IMG/VR virus record: IMGVR_UViG_3300021964_000557
Location: 1-23,414 of that record
Strand: one strand, 5' to 3'
DNA length: 23,414 nucleotides
Source: a virus
Under the pieces are notes generated by a model. The model was given only the letters and a program-made list of their open reading frames with translations, did not search any database and was not told where the DNA came from. Shown piece after piece: positions 15,701 through 22,262 of the stretch. Each line of letters begins with the position of its first letter. Positions within the stretch are counted from its first letter, which is position 1. A program made the position numbers and the translations under genes.

Positions 15701-18700
15701 TAGAACTGACAGTAGAGCAAGATGAAAATAATAATTATACTGTAATTGTTAATGGACATGAAGGTAGAGGTAGAGCGCATTTCGCTAATAGTTTAAATCC
15801 AAACAAACCTATACCTGTTTTAATAAAAGTAAATCAAAAAGGTAAGAAGTATAAAAATTTAACATTAGCTAAAGGGGACAGTTACAAAGAAGTAAGGGAT
15901 AGAGTATTTAGAAATCCTAAGACTATTTATCAGAACGAAGCTCTCACTAAGATAGATGATCTTCCTGAAGAACAGCAAGTAGAATACAATCCTAAAGCTT
16001 ATACTTCTAAAGAGGTGCCTATTGTTGGATTCATTCATGACACTGATAGCAAGTTTGGTCCTATATTTAAAGATGATTATGAATATAATCCTTTTGGTAT
16101 GGATATTCAAATGGCGCAACTTGCGCCGAGATATACTCAAGAGTTTACAAAGAATATGCCCAGAGTATATACAGCATTAAGAAATGAATTAGATAGACTA
16201 GGCTTAACATATGTAAATTTAAGTATCGTTAATAGGTGGTTAGATGGTGCCAGAGCAAAAGGTAAATTTATATCACATCAAGACATAGCAACTCAAGCTT
16301 TGAATTTCCAGAAGCCTCAATTGATATCTGTATTAAATAGTCCTAAAGGGGAATATGGTGGAGTTGTTACTACTACTGATTCTCAATTAATGACACTAAG
16401 ACATGAAGCAATGCACGCTATGTTTAACAGTGGATTCTTTACAGATCAAGAAATGAAAGTGTTAAAAGATTATTCTAAAAGAGTTTGGGTAGATAAGTAT
16501 AATGTTAGAAATAGTTATTCGGGACAGCCAAATGCTTCTGAAGAATTATATATTGAAGAGGGAATAACATTTGCTTTCGCAGATTACTTAGCCAATAAGT
16601 ATGCAGCGAAAGGAATATTAGCGCAAGCTTTTGAAAGATTAAAAGCTTACTTAATAGCTTTAGGAAATGCGCTACGTGGTTTAGGATTTACAACAGCAGA
16701 AGATATATTTAATGATATAGATGCTGGAATGTTTAAAGAAAGAGTAGAAGAATACAAGAGATTAGAACGTAATAATATAATAATGAATAATAGTATTCTA
16801 GCTAAACAGTATGGTAAAGCTACTTTTGATACTCAGATTGTTAATGCTTTTGGTTCTCTATCAGATGCACCAGGTACACAACCCAATTACAAAAATAGTT
16901 TAGAGTATATTGATGAGCCATCATCACCAGATTTGGATACTTATATACCAGGTACTAGACAAACGCTTAGAAAAGAAATGCGTGAAATGGCTAACGATAT
17001 TAAATCGCAGGAAAAAGAAGAAGCACGTGGTGTAGTTACTGAAAAAGGTTTAGGTACTTTTAGCAGAGTATTATCACACGCTAGAATCTGGGCAAAGAAA
17101 TATCCTATTTTTGAAAAACTATATACTGCTGTAAATTTTAGAGATCAAAAGTCTAGAGAGTTACAAAGTAAGTTTGTAGAAATTTTAGGTAAGAGTTATT
17201 TAAAAGTAATCCGCAATCCTCAAGCTACAGATTTATTAAACAAAGCATTCGAAATATCTCAGCAAGTTCCTGGCAGATATAGAAGAGACCAGAATGGTCG
17301 AATAGTTTTTCGCGCTGATAGAGATGGTGATGGTGCTGATAGTAAAGTTAAAGCAGGGGATGTGGTTATCCTTGAAGGTGATTTAGCAGATGCTTACGAA
17401 AATGCACAAGAAGGTATTCAGTATATGCACAAAGAAATTGTTAGAGGTTTACTAGCTAATGATGCATCAACTGAATTATTAAATAGCGCAATTGCTTTAG
17501 CAATACAATATGAAGCATTAGATTTAACAGGCAAAACTTTTATCAATAATACAAAAGCTATCACAGAATTAACTGATAAAGATTTTGAGAATCTAAGTTA
17601 TGCTGACATTAATCAAATTACAACAGCTATAGCTAACTTACAAGAAACAATTCAAGACAACCCAGAGTTTTTAATTAACAGAGGTATCTCTACTGATGAA
17701 GCTAAAATTTTAAATAGTGAAATCGCTCGAGTACTGGGGGCACGGGATTCGGCTGAGGTCGCTGGGTCTGGTATGCTTGCCTTAAGTAGCGAATTAAAAA
17801 AGTATGATGATTTTACGAAAACAGATTACGTACCTTTACAAAGATTTGGTAACTATTTTATTGTGGTAAAAGATAAAGATAATAAGACTGTTGATTACAG
17901 ATTATTTGAAAGAGGATATTTTGGTGGAAGATTATCTAATGAAGAAAGGGAAGTGCGGGCTGAGCTTGAGGCGAAGTATGGTGGCAATACAGACTACACA
18001 ATATCAGAGTCCAGAGAAGTAAGTATCCAACAATTAAGAGATAGAGTGCAAGCAGATTTTGCTAGCATAGATTCCGCCGCAAGTTTTATATCTGATACCA
18101 ATAAAGAGTTATATAATCAAATAAGAAAAGAAATAGAAACTATATTAAACAAAGGAACTGATTTAACTAAAGGTCAAGTGTTAGGGTTCAGCGCTTTCAT
18201 TAAACCTCGTAAACAAGAAGGCGGTATTCCAGGATATAGTACTGATTTCGCTAGAGCAATTACCCAATATGGTTTGGCTAGTAGTAATTTTGCATCTGGC
18301 AATAGATTCAATCACACAATAGGTAAGGCTTGGCGAGATACTCAAGACGAAAAACAAAACCCAGATAAAAATTTAAGAGAAGCTTCTAATGATTGGTACC
18401 AATATGTATTAAATCCTAAACAAGAGTTAGCTAGTATTAGAAGATTAGGTTTCTGGTATTACCTTGGTGGTAATCTTTCTTCAGCATTCTTACAGTTAAT
18501 GAGTGTTGTGCAATTTAGTGGTCCAATATTAAGCACAATTTCTGGTAAGAAACAATCTGCCGCAATAGAATTATCTAAAGCATTTAAAGATGTTATGAAG
18601 ATGTTACAGTTTAATGGTAGAAGATACCAAGATGTTTATATAGATTTTAATAAACTTCCAGAAGACGTACGTGAAGACGCGATGGCTGATGTGTTTAATG

Positions 18701-20091
18701 GTACTATTAAACAAGGTATGGCTATGCATGAAGCAGGTATGCCACAAGGTGGCGGAATTGTTGGAAGAAATGAAAGATTAAAAAGAAATTTCAGAACATT
18801 CGAGAACACTGTTATTGGGGGTGTGTTTAATACTTTTGAAACTATTGCGCGTTTAACTGCTTACATCGCTACACATAGAATAATGCAACAAACAGACGCT
18901 ATGGAAAATGCTACTAAGTTTTTTAAAACAGATGCTGATTTCCAATCTAACATGGATAGGAATAACGGGGTGGCTACGCCTAGAATGGTAGCCCAACAAA
19001 TGTTGGAAGAAACTTTCGGTGTGTATGGTAAATTAAATAGACCTAAATATATGAGAGGTTGGGGTTCTGTGTTCTTCTTATTCCAGACATACATCAGTCA
19101 GATGTATAGTTTAATGATTAGAATGTTTAAAGACCGAGGTCCTGCAGGTAAAAAAGCGTTAGCTAAAATGATGTTAATGATTGCACTTACTGGCGGATTA
19201 TTAGGATTACCTGGTATGGATGAAATAGCGTGGTTAAGAGATTTAATAAGAAGTCGAGTAACTGGTATTGATAGAGATACTAGAGCAGAGCTTCGTAACA
19301 TGTTAGTAGAAGTGTCTAATCCTAAAGTAGCAGAATTTTTTGAAAATGGTATATTTAATGCATTAGCAAATGTGGATGTCCAAAGAAGATTATCTTTTGG
19401 TAATATTCCAGGATCAGCGCAAATACGCGCCATTGTAGGAATGATGGGTATAAATACTGGGGCAAGAGCTGAAGAATTTTTAGGAGCACCTGGTGCTATC
19501 TTATTCCAAAATGCTAGAAACTTTTTTGGAGCTTATGATAGAACTGGAGATTTCCCATTACAGGAATTTTTATATGCAGTAACTCCTACATTTATTACCA
19601 ACTTAATTAAAGCGGGTGATGTTGCGTTAGATGGTAGAGTTGAATCTAGATATGGCACAGTGTTAACAGATGATGCGGGAATATATGATGCCTTCTTACA
19701 AGGATTAGGTTTTACTCCAACTAAAGTATCTAAAGAAAGAGAACTTTTAAGATTAGAAAAATTAAACGCTGGTCAAAATTCTTTAGTACAAAGTAGAATG
19801 AATACTAAAGTAACTGCCGCTTACAAGAAAATATATAGTGGCATGATGCAAGAGGATTTTAATTTACAGCTGGAAGGTCAAGAAGATTTAAGAGAAATAC
19901 TTCAAACATTATTTGCACATAACTCTAAACAAGACTTGGCAGGTCAATTAAATGTTGACGTACCAAGACTTGCCAGCGAAGCCTTGAAAGATTTAATAAA
20001 AGAATACAGGCTTCTAAAACAGGGATCTAAAGTAATACCTCTAAATGTTAAGAATGCTAAAGACTTAGGGGTAATGTACGATATACCCTAG
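12709..20091 (+). CDS. Giant polyvalent ejection protein, zincin-like and PLxRFG motifs
   Basis: This 2460-residue protein is the largest in the window, one uninterrupted frame. Residues ~195-240 and ~358-378 are Gly/Ala-rich and hydrophobic. N-G-H-E-G-R-G-R-A at ~1015-1023 is a motif I associate with phage polyvalent proteins. LRHEAMHAMF puts HExxH at 1232-1236, with EEGITFAFADYL (E1283/E1284) as a possible third metal ligand, suggesting a zinc metallopeptidase-like domain. PLQRFG at 1709-1714 in DYVPLQRFGNYFIVV is the hallmark of PLxRFG-domain proteins. Near the C-terminus, a hydrophobic stretch (~2151-2168; LAKMMLMIALTGGLLGLPG) is typical of that family. Such proteins are carried in the capsid, enter the cell with the DNA and may act on host targets. 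Activity is inferred from motifs. The gene has no Shine-Dalgarno but two leader hairpins; three GGGGGCAC copies lie inside (13107, 14872, 17736). Confidence 0.85.
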   Translation: MAEEIKYIPISDEKVTSLLSEASATSAQGASLSQKLAQSPLTTEPTRTPKNIAYVRLGDDADSPMVQIDADAPQEEIQSLLKNPELEKKLFEQGYVYKYGVGAERYNRPDDLNDTAFMKGLKGGWTGLKTIGAGALGTVFDLLGAEDLEKATNDAIQRYQLEGQAKQYIKTDDGEIIPFSTSVEEIFNSEARTKDFLKWLSFNVGQGLVTTIPIFAASLVNPVIGVGAAYGMGVGDSRIAQLEATDFEKANAGISLAAGIPYAAAERFFGAGMRLADLLNPAKEGAKEAFEKVLKESTAKTIAKATGKSMLGEAVAEGSQTVVTETAGKTEEALYKDQSIIAGLSDLYTDKNFYKNIGEAAAAGAAGGGPFGIAGGVAQRININEAGKVDVKDSKEYTDQRPIDENNKDLVDKLGEDFKNKKYTITGVGQSIGIDGKPILDENENPVKPTFEIKGVYDDKGKRKVILKDTTPGAARTYLDQDASILDYLNVEEDVATDKVTTPVLQVGEIYTDNKGNRFEILEILDPDKLGVTNKTIRFKELDRPDREVGTMDYNGWVKNVKGGSFQRSSEKPVFDKPGDYDKVNVKPATTKQKEKAKNILKARGYTDGAIDRIDSAGNRALLIEANSEDSQNYISPEETERLGQLGYLEEMANGFTVEVPRGGKQSIYTAQKVNEILNNTSINRKTGKSVGREILEDILENNVENTTTPVGKEVVGRTSAVPPLSEQEIVNQSDEKIAKQLSKIGDQLRDPKTPENKKQEILNSRDILDVASSTEMYRPAIDRRYEMESLATRIGFGGTPAAIIGYQKAIEGLKKRVGITEEDRAEQIKQFQDRIDSAEEDLRRFNILYSSFGFPPLTREQFNKIKHNSFPKRNDIRQMYQGKPEGNLTQVKEVWEATDDSQVIKAREKQTIINDNKIKARLNQTFLGTISNTFWNMDGGYPGNKPSANADLAVVYMMPKSFTKLALKEPDLTMARQLQRQIAYAREGTNGITPPYLELTVEQDENNNYTVIVNGHEGRGRAHFANSLNPNKPIPVLIKVNQKGKKYKNLTLAKGDSYKEVRDRVFRNPKTIYQNEALTKIDDLPEEQQVEYNPKAYTSKEVPIVGFIHDTDSKFGPIFKDDYEYNPFGMDIQMAQLAPRYTQEFTKNMPRVYTALRNELDRLGLTYVNLSIVNRWLDGARAKGKFISHQDIATQALNFQKPQLISVLNSPKGEYGGVVTTTDSQLMTLRHEAMHAMFNSGFFTDQEMKVLKDYSKRVWVDKYNVRNSYSGQPNASEELYIEEGITFAFADYLANKYAAKGILAQAFERLKAYLIALGNALRGLGFTTAEDIFNDIDAGMFKERVEEYKRLERNNIIMNNSILAKQYGKATFDTQIVNAFGSLSDAPGTQPNYKNSLEYIDEPSSPDLDTYIPGTRQTLRKEMREMANDIKSQEKEEARGVVTEKGLGTFSRVLSHARIWAKKYPIFEKLYTAVNFRDQKSRELQSKFVEILGKSYLKVIRNPQATDLLNKAFEISQQVPGRYRRDQNGRIVFRADRDGDGADSKVKAGDVVILEGDLADAYENAQEGIQYMHKEIVRGLLANDASTELLNSAIALAIQYEALDLTGKTFINNTKAITELTDKDFENLSYADINQITTAIANLQETIQDNPEFLINRGISTDEAKILNSEIARVLGARDSAEVAGSGMLALSSELKKYDDFTKTDYVPLQRFGNYFIVVKDKDNKTVDYRLFERGYFGGRLSNEEREVRAELEAKYGGNTDYTISESREVSIQQLRDRVQADFASIDSAASFISDTNKELYNQIRKEIETILNKGTDLTKGQVLGFSAFIKPRKQEGGIPGYSTDFARAITQYGLASSNFASGNRFNHTIGKAWRDTQDEKQNPDKNLREASNDWYQYVLNPKQELASIRRLGFWYYLGGNLSSAFLQLMSVVQFSGPILSTISGKKQSAAIELSKAFKDVMKMLQFNGRRYQDVYIDFNKLPEDVREDAMADVFNGTIKQGMAMHEAGMPQGGGIVGRNERLKRNFRTFENTVIGGVFNTFETIARLTAYIATHRIMQQTDAMENATKFFKTDADFQSNMDRNNGVATPRMVAQQMLEETFGVYGKLNRPKYMRGWGSVFFLFQTYISQMYSLMIRMFKDRGPAGKKALAKMMLMIALTGGLLGLPGMDEIAWLRDLIRSRVTGIDRDTRAELRNMLVEVSNPKVAEFFENGIFNALANVDVQRRLSFGNIPGSAQIRAIVGMMGINTGARAEEFLGAPGAILFQNARNFFGAYDRTGDFPLQEFLYAVTPTFITNLIKAGDVALDGRVESRYGTVLTDDAGIYDAFLQGLGFTPTKVSKERELLRLEKLNAGQNSLVQSRMNTKVTAAYKKIYSGMMQEDFNLQLEGQEDLREILQTLFAHNSKQDLAGQLNVDVPRLASEALKDLIKEYRLLKQGSKVIPLNVKNAKDLGVMYDIP
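13107..13114 (+). repeat. GGGGGCAC word, copy 7
   Basis: Forward copy in the N-terminal region of the giant gene, read as Ala-Gly-Ala-Leu; followed by TGGGAAC. Confidence 0.7.
14872..14879 (-). repeat. GGGGGCAC word, copy 8
   Basis: Reverse copy in the giant gene, sense read as Ala-Val-Pro-Pro. 14841-14890 is about 60% G+C; the 50 bases before and after are about 36% and 32%. Confidence 0.75.
17736..17743 (+). repeat. GGGGGCAC word, copy 9
   Basis: Forward copy in the giant gene, read as Leu-Gly-Ala-Arg, just before the PLxRFG region. 17731-17780 is about 64% G+C; 17681-17730 is about 34% and 17791-17840 about 26%. Confidence 0.75.
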
Positions 20092-21326
20092 CACATCCAA
20101 GAAACCCAATCTTTAGACTTCTTTTTAATAGGCTCATCAACTACTACAGGTACTTGAAAAGTTACGCCGTATTCTGGGTGGGTAAACCATAAAGCCTGTT
20201 GAGGTCTCTCTGATGTGAATCTATTTGAGTAGGCATATTCATCATAGCCTTTTGTGGAACCATTAACGATACAACCTTTTAAAGATATGTATTGGTGATA
20301 GTGTCCCATGATTACATAATCAATTGTTTTGTTTTGGTTATTGTATTCTTGCTTTATCTTCTGCACACCGCGCGCAATCGGACCAAGCATTCCCACAATC
20401 CCCGTGCCCCCCGCCACTCCGAGGCGATCACCATGTGTTAGCAGGTAGTTAACACCGTAAACTTTATATACGGTATCAAATCCTGTAGGTATTTGGAATT
20501 GGATTCGCTTGTCATTTTTAAAATGTCTAGCCAACAGATTGTATAACATCCAATCGTAGTTGGTTTTCGCGGCTTGCTTGTGGCGATATTGTTTATATGT
20601 ACGAGAGTGGTTACCAAACGTACAAGGCACAAATACTTTACCAAATACATCCGCAAATTTACCTAACGCCCATGTGAGATTGTCCAGTAAATCTAAGACA
20701 TGCTCAATATTAGAGCCATCATTACTCTCAGCTAGCTCATCATGAATATCACCCGAGATCATATCACCGCCTAACGCACAGATAATCCCAGGATATTTAG
20801 GATTAACCATATGGTTAGTGCATAGGTCTATGGTCGTATTGATTACGTTCTTGAATCTTCTCAAAGCAATTGCTCTATCATATTCATTGATACCATTGAC
20901 CGCTTCTTTGTATACCACCTCGCCCCAGTGAAAGTCTGAGAGGAATATCGTTGGCACACCAGGTGCCCCCTTGGCAGGGGTATTCTTCGTCAACCATTTG
21001 GGTGATTTAACTTCATGCTTCTCTGCCTTGAGCAAACTGTCTTTAAGTTTTCGATGAGATAGATTCTCTTTGGCTAGTAAATCTACTTGCCTTTTCATAT
21101 CACGCATCTCTGCGTCATGTGCATACTGCTGTTCAATCAATGCCGCCTCAGCGTCGGGGGGCACCAATGTGGGTTTAACCCCTTGCAGTTGTGCTTGTTC
21201 AATTCTCTCAATGAGAGTAGTGCGCGGGATTCCTAGCTCTCTAGAAGCCGCCGCTTTATTGCCTTTGTTTCTGATGACTGCATTAAGTGCATCAATCAGT
21301 ATAGTTTTTGCTATTGTTTTACCCAT
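20088..21326 (-). CDS. Fis-type HTH fused to calcineurin-like metallophosphoesterase
   Basis: The start is ATG at 21326, not the earlier in-frame ATG at 21485, because CAGGAG sits six bases upstream, the promoter lies just before it, and the extra 53 residues would overlap the divergent gene. The product has 412 residues. Residues ~6-44 form a Fis-family helix-turn-helix (LIDALNAVIRNKGNKAAASR, then ELGIPRTTLIERIEQ). A Pro-rich linker and coiled coil (~63-108) follow. The C-terminal ~285 residues are a calcineurin-like phosphoesterase with all metal motifs: D131-F-H133, G-G-D188, G-N239-H240, H298-G-D300 and G-H342-Y-H344. The family includes nucleases (Mre11/SbcD) and other phosphodiesterases. 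The HTH suggests a DNA target. It is the only reverse gene; its TAG stop overlaps the giant gene's stop within CTAG. Three GGGGGCAC copies lie in it. Confidence 0.9.
   Translation of the reverse strand: MGKTIAKTILIDALNAVIRNKGNKAAASRELGIPRTTLIERIEQAQLQGVKPTLVPPDAEAALIEQQYAHDAEMRDMKRQVDLLAKENLSHRKLKDSLLKAEKHEVKSPKWLTKNTPAKGAPGVPTIFLSDFHWGEVVYKEAVNGINEYDRAIALRRFKNVINTTIDLCTNHMVNPKYPGIICALGGDMISGDIHDELAESNDGSNIEHVLDLLDNLTWALGKFADVFGKVFVPCTFGNHSRTYKQYRHKQAAKTNYDWMLYNLLARHFKNDKRIQFQIPTGFDTVYKVYGVNYLLTHGDRLGVAGGTGIVGMLGPIARGVQKIKQEYNNQNKTIDYVIMGHYHQYISLKGCIVNGSTKGYDEYAYSNRFTSERPQQALWFTHPEYGVTFQVPVVVDEPIKKKSKDWVSWMC
20404..20411 (-). repeat. GGGGGCAC word, copy 10
   Basis: Reverse copy in the metallophosphoesterase gene (sense for that gene, Ala-Gly-Gly-Thr-Gly). 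20361-20430 is about 67% G+C. Followed by GGGGATTG. Confidence 0.75.
20963..20970 (-). repeat. GGGGGCAC word, copy 11
   Basis: Reverse copy in the metallophosphoesterase gene, read there as Lys-Gly-Ala-Pro. Followed by CTGG. Confidence 0.7.
21157..21164 (+). repeat. GGGGGCAC word, copy 12
   Basis: Forward copy, antisense to the metallophosphoesterase gene, whose codons read Val-Pro-Pro-Asp here (the linker after the HTH). It lies 194 bases after copy 11, in opposite orientation. Confidence 0.7.
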
Positions 21327-21348
21327 AATTATCTCCTGTAGTGCGCGA

Positions 21349-21377
21349 ATATTATCACGTTTTTTGACCCTTGTCAA
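21349..21377 (-). promoter_or_regulatory. Reverse-strand sigma-70 promoter for the metallophosphoesterase
   Basis: On the reverse strand, perfect TTGACA (+ coordinates 21377-21372), 17 bases, then TAATAT (21354-21349). Transcription would start near 21342, giving a leader of about 16 bases that carries the CAGGAG Shine-Dalgarno of the gene starting at 21326. The -35 box lies in the palindrome at 21364-21377 and overlaps the -35 of the forward promoter. Confidence 0.8.
21364..21377. promoter_or_regulatory. Palindromic operator candidate
   Basis: TTGACCCTTGTCAA: half-sites TTGAC and GTCAA are exact inverted repeats around a 4-base CCTT. It covers the -35 boxes of both divergent promoters, so a dimeric repressor (phage or host) bound here would shut both. 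The Fis-type HTH of the reverse gene is one candidate binder. It may also be only a by-product of two -35 boxes facing away from each other. Confidence 0.5.
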
Positions 21378-21399
21378 GCAAATAATGATGTGGTATAAT
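21371..21399 (+). promoter_or_regulatory. Forward sigma-70 promoter with extended -10
   Basis: TTGTCA (21371-21376), 17-base spacer, TATAAT (21394-21399), with TGG directly before the -10 (extended -10 type). The predicted start is about 21406, which is the A of the ATG of the gene at 21406, so the message appears to be leaderless. It would drive the small basic and lysis genes to the end of the window. Confidence 0.82.
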
Positions 21400-21405
21400 C
21401 TTTGT

Positions 21406-21519
21406 ATGAAACTGACAGAAGAAATAAAGATAACAGCACCCATCGTTAAAATTGGTGGCGATGCAGTTAAAGTAGAAGCCCCCACATCGGAGGGTTCTTC
21501 TGAATCCCCAAATACTTAA
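21406..21519 (+). CDS. Leaderless 37-residue peptide
   Basis: ATG at 21406 opens a 37-codon frame (MKLTEEIKITAPIVKIGGDA and then VKVEAPTSEGSSESPNT) that ends with TAA at 21517-21519, just before the AAGGAG of the next gene. The promoter -10 ends at 21399, so transcription should begin at or next to this ATG and no Shine-Dalgarno is possible. Acidic and Ser-rich, with no membrane segment or cysteine; I do not recognise it. The frame exactly fills the space between the predicted transcript start and the next ribosome site, which supports a real peptide or a translated leader. The longer frame upstream of this ATG is antisense to the metallophosphoesterase and is not expected to be made. Confidence 0.6.
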   Translation: MKLTEEIKITAPIVKIGGDAVKVEAPTSEGSSESPNT

Positions 21520-21529
21520 GGAGTAAATT

Positions 21530-21922
21530 ATGAAAAGTGGAAGACTGAGTCTATACCGAGACAAGGTAACTAAAAAAGCTAAAAGCAACAGTACCAATAA
21601 AAAGACAACAAAAAAATCTGATAGCAAATCTGGTAAAGCTAAATTCCAAGAAGATGCTCAGAAGCCAATCAAAGTCGCAGAGAAAATAAAACAAGATGCT
21701 CAAAATCGGCAAGGTTCTATTTCTGGCAACGCTGGCACATACGAAAAGAAAAATAATTCTATGACTTTTAAAGAAGCGTTCGCCAAAGCTAGAAAAGAAA
21801 AAGGCAAAGACTCTACGTTCACATGGCAAGGCAAATCGTACAGCACTGTTACTGCAGATGATGTTAAAAAAGCAGGCTTTAGTTCTTTAAAAGAATACTT
21901 AAATTCTAAAAAGAAAAAGTAA
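21530..21922 (+). CDS. Lys-rich phage protein with EAFAKARK C-terminal domain
   Basis: This 130-residue protein is preceded by TTAAGGAGTAAATT, an excellent Shine-Dalgarno. The first ~65 residues are very rich in Lys, Ser and Thr (TKKAKSNSTNKKTTKKSDSK) and probably disordered. The C-terminal part MTFKEAFAKARKEKGKDSTF then TWQGKSYST is a small domain often seen in phage proteins, 'F..AF..AR...G..TF.W.GK.YST', which also occurs repeated or alone in hypothetical phage genes. The strong positive charge suggests a DNA- or RNA-contacting or structural role, possibly virion-associated. No further function can be supported. Confidence 0.82.
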   Translation: MKSGRLSLYRDKVTKKAKSNSTNKKTTKKSDSKSGKAKFQEDAQKPIKVAEKIKQDAQNRQGSISGNAGTYEKKNNSMTFKEAFAKARKEKGKDSTFTWQGKSYSTVTADDVKKAGFSSLKEYLNSKKKK

Positions 21923-22041
21923 TGCCTAAATTAACTGCCGCAGAAAAATATAGACAATTAAAAAAGCAGACAGAGGATGCTGGAATGAAGGTTACTGAAA
22001 AAGATGGTAAGATTGTAGTAACTAGAAAGAAGAAAAAGTAA
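21922..22041 (+). CDS. Lys-rich micro-protein, 39 residues
   Basis: ATG at 21922 belongs to a TAATG overlap with the previous stop; the TAA at 22039-22041 overlaps the next ATG in the same way. The product is MPKLTAAEKYRQLKKQTEDA then GMKVTEKDGKIVVTRKKKK. It looks like a short helix followed by a two-strand turn and a basic tail. It is too small for most automatic searches, but the double TAATG and the high Lys content shared with both neighbours make it convincing. Function unknown. Confidence 0.8.
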   Translation: MPKLTAAEKYRQLKKQTEDAGMKVTEKDGKIVVTRKKKK

Positions 22042-22262
22042 TGCCAATTACCAGAGCTAGTTTACCAAAGACAACTTCTTTAAAAGCAAAGAACAAAAAG
22101 AAAAAGAAGTTTCAAACTAAAGGTGCTAAAGATAGAGCCAAGGCTACGGCTAAAACAAAAGCTATCTTATCACAGCAAAGAGGAGAAGGATCTCCTCAAG
22201 GTAAAGTAGTAATGCGAGGATTTGTTAAAGCGTTATATGATAAAGTCAAAAACAAAAAGTAA
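22041..22262 (+). CDS. Strongly basic small protein, 73 residues
   Basis: The start is in a TAATG junction. The 73-residue product has 20 or more lysines, with KAKNKKKKKFQTKGAKDRAK as the densest part, and ends VVMRGFVKALYDKVKNKK. It has no cysteine or membrane segment. Such small Lys-rich proteins near phage lysis genes may neutralise packaged DNA or bind nucleic acid, but this is inference. It overlaps the next gene (ATG 22237) by 26 bases in another frame. Confidence 0.75.
   Translation: MPITRASLPKTTSLKAKNKKKKKFQTKGAKDRAKATAKTKAILSQQRGEGSPQGKVVMRGFVKALYDKVKNKK

Noticed and set aside
19098-19433. Reverse 111-residue frame inside the giant gene
   Set aside because: Antisense to the conserved C-terminal hydrophobic region, with no promoter or ribosome site; likely chance.
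21070-21405. Forward 149-residue frame ending at 21519
   Set aside because: The first two thirds are antisense to the metallophosphoesterase coding region with low-complexity Ser/Ala/Leu; only the last 37 codons follow a promoter.
21327-21485. Extension of the reverse metallophosphoesterase frame to the ATG at 21485
   Set aside because: It would include the promoter region and overlap the forward gene; the ATG at 21326 has a good Shine-Dalgarno and begins the HTH.
22222-22236. TTG start for the DUF5872-like gene
   Set aside because: The only purine-rich site is one base from the TTG; the conserved part begins later and ATG 22237 is available.
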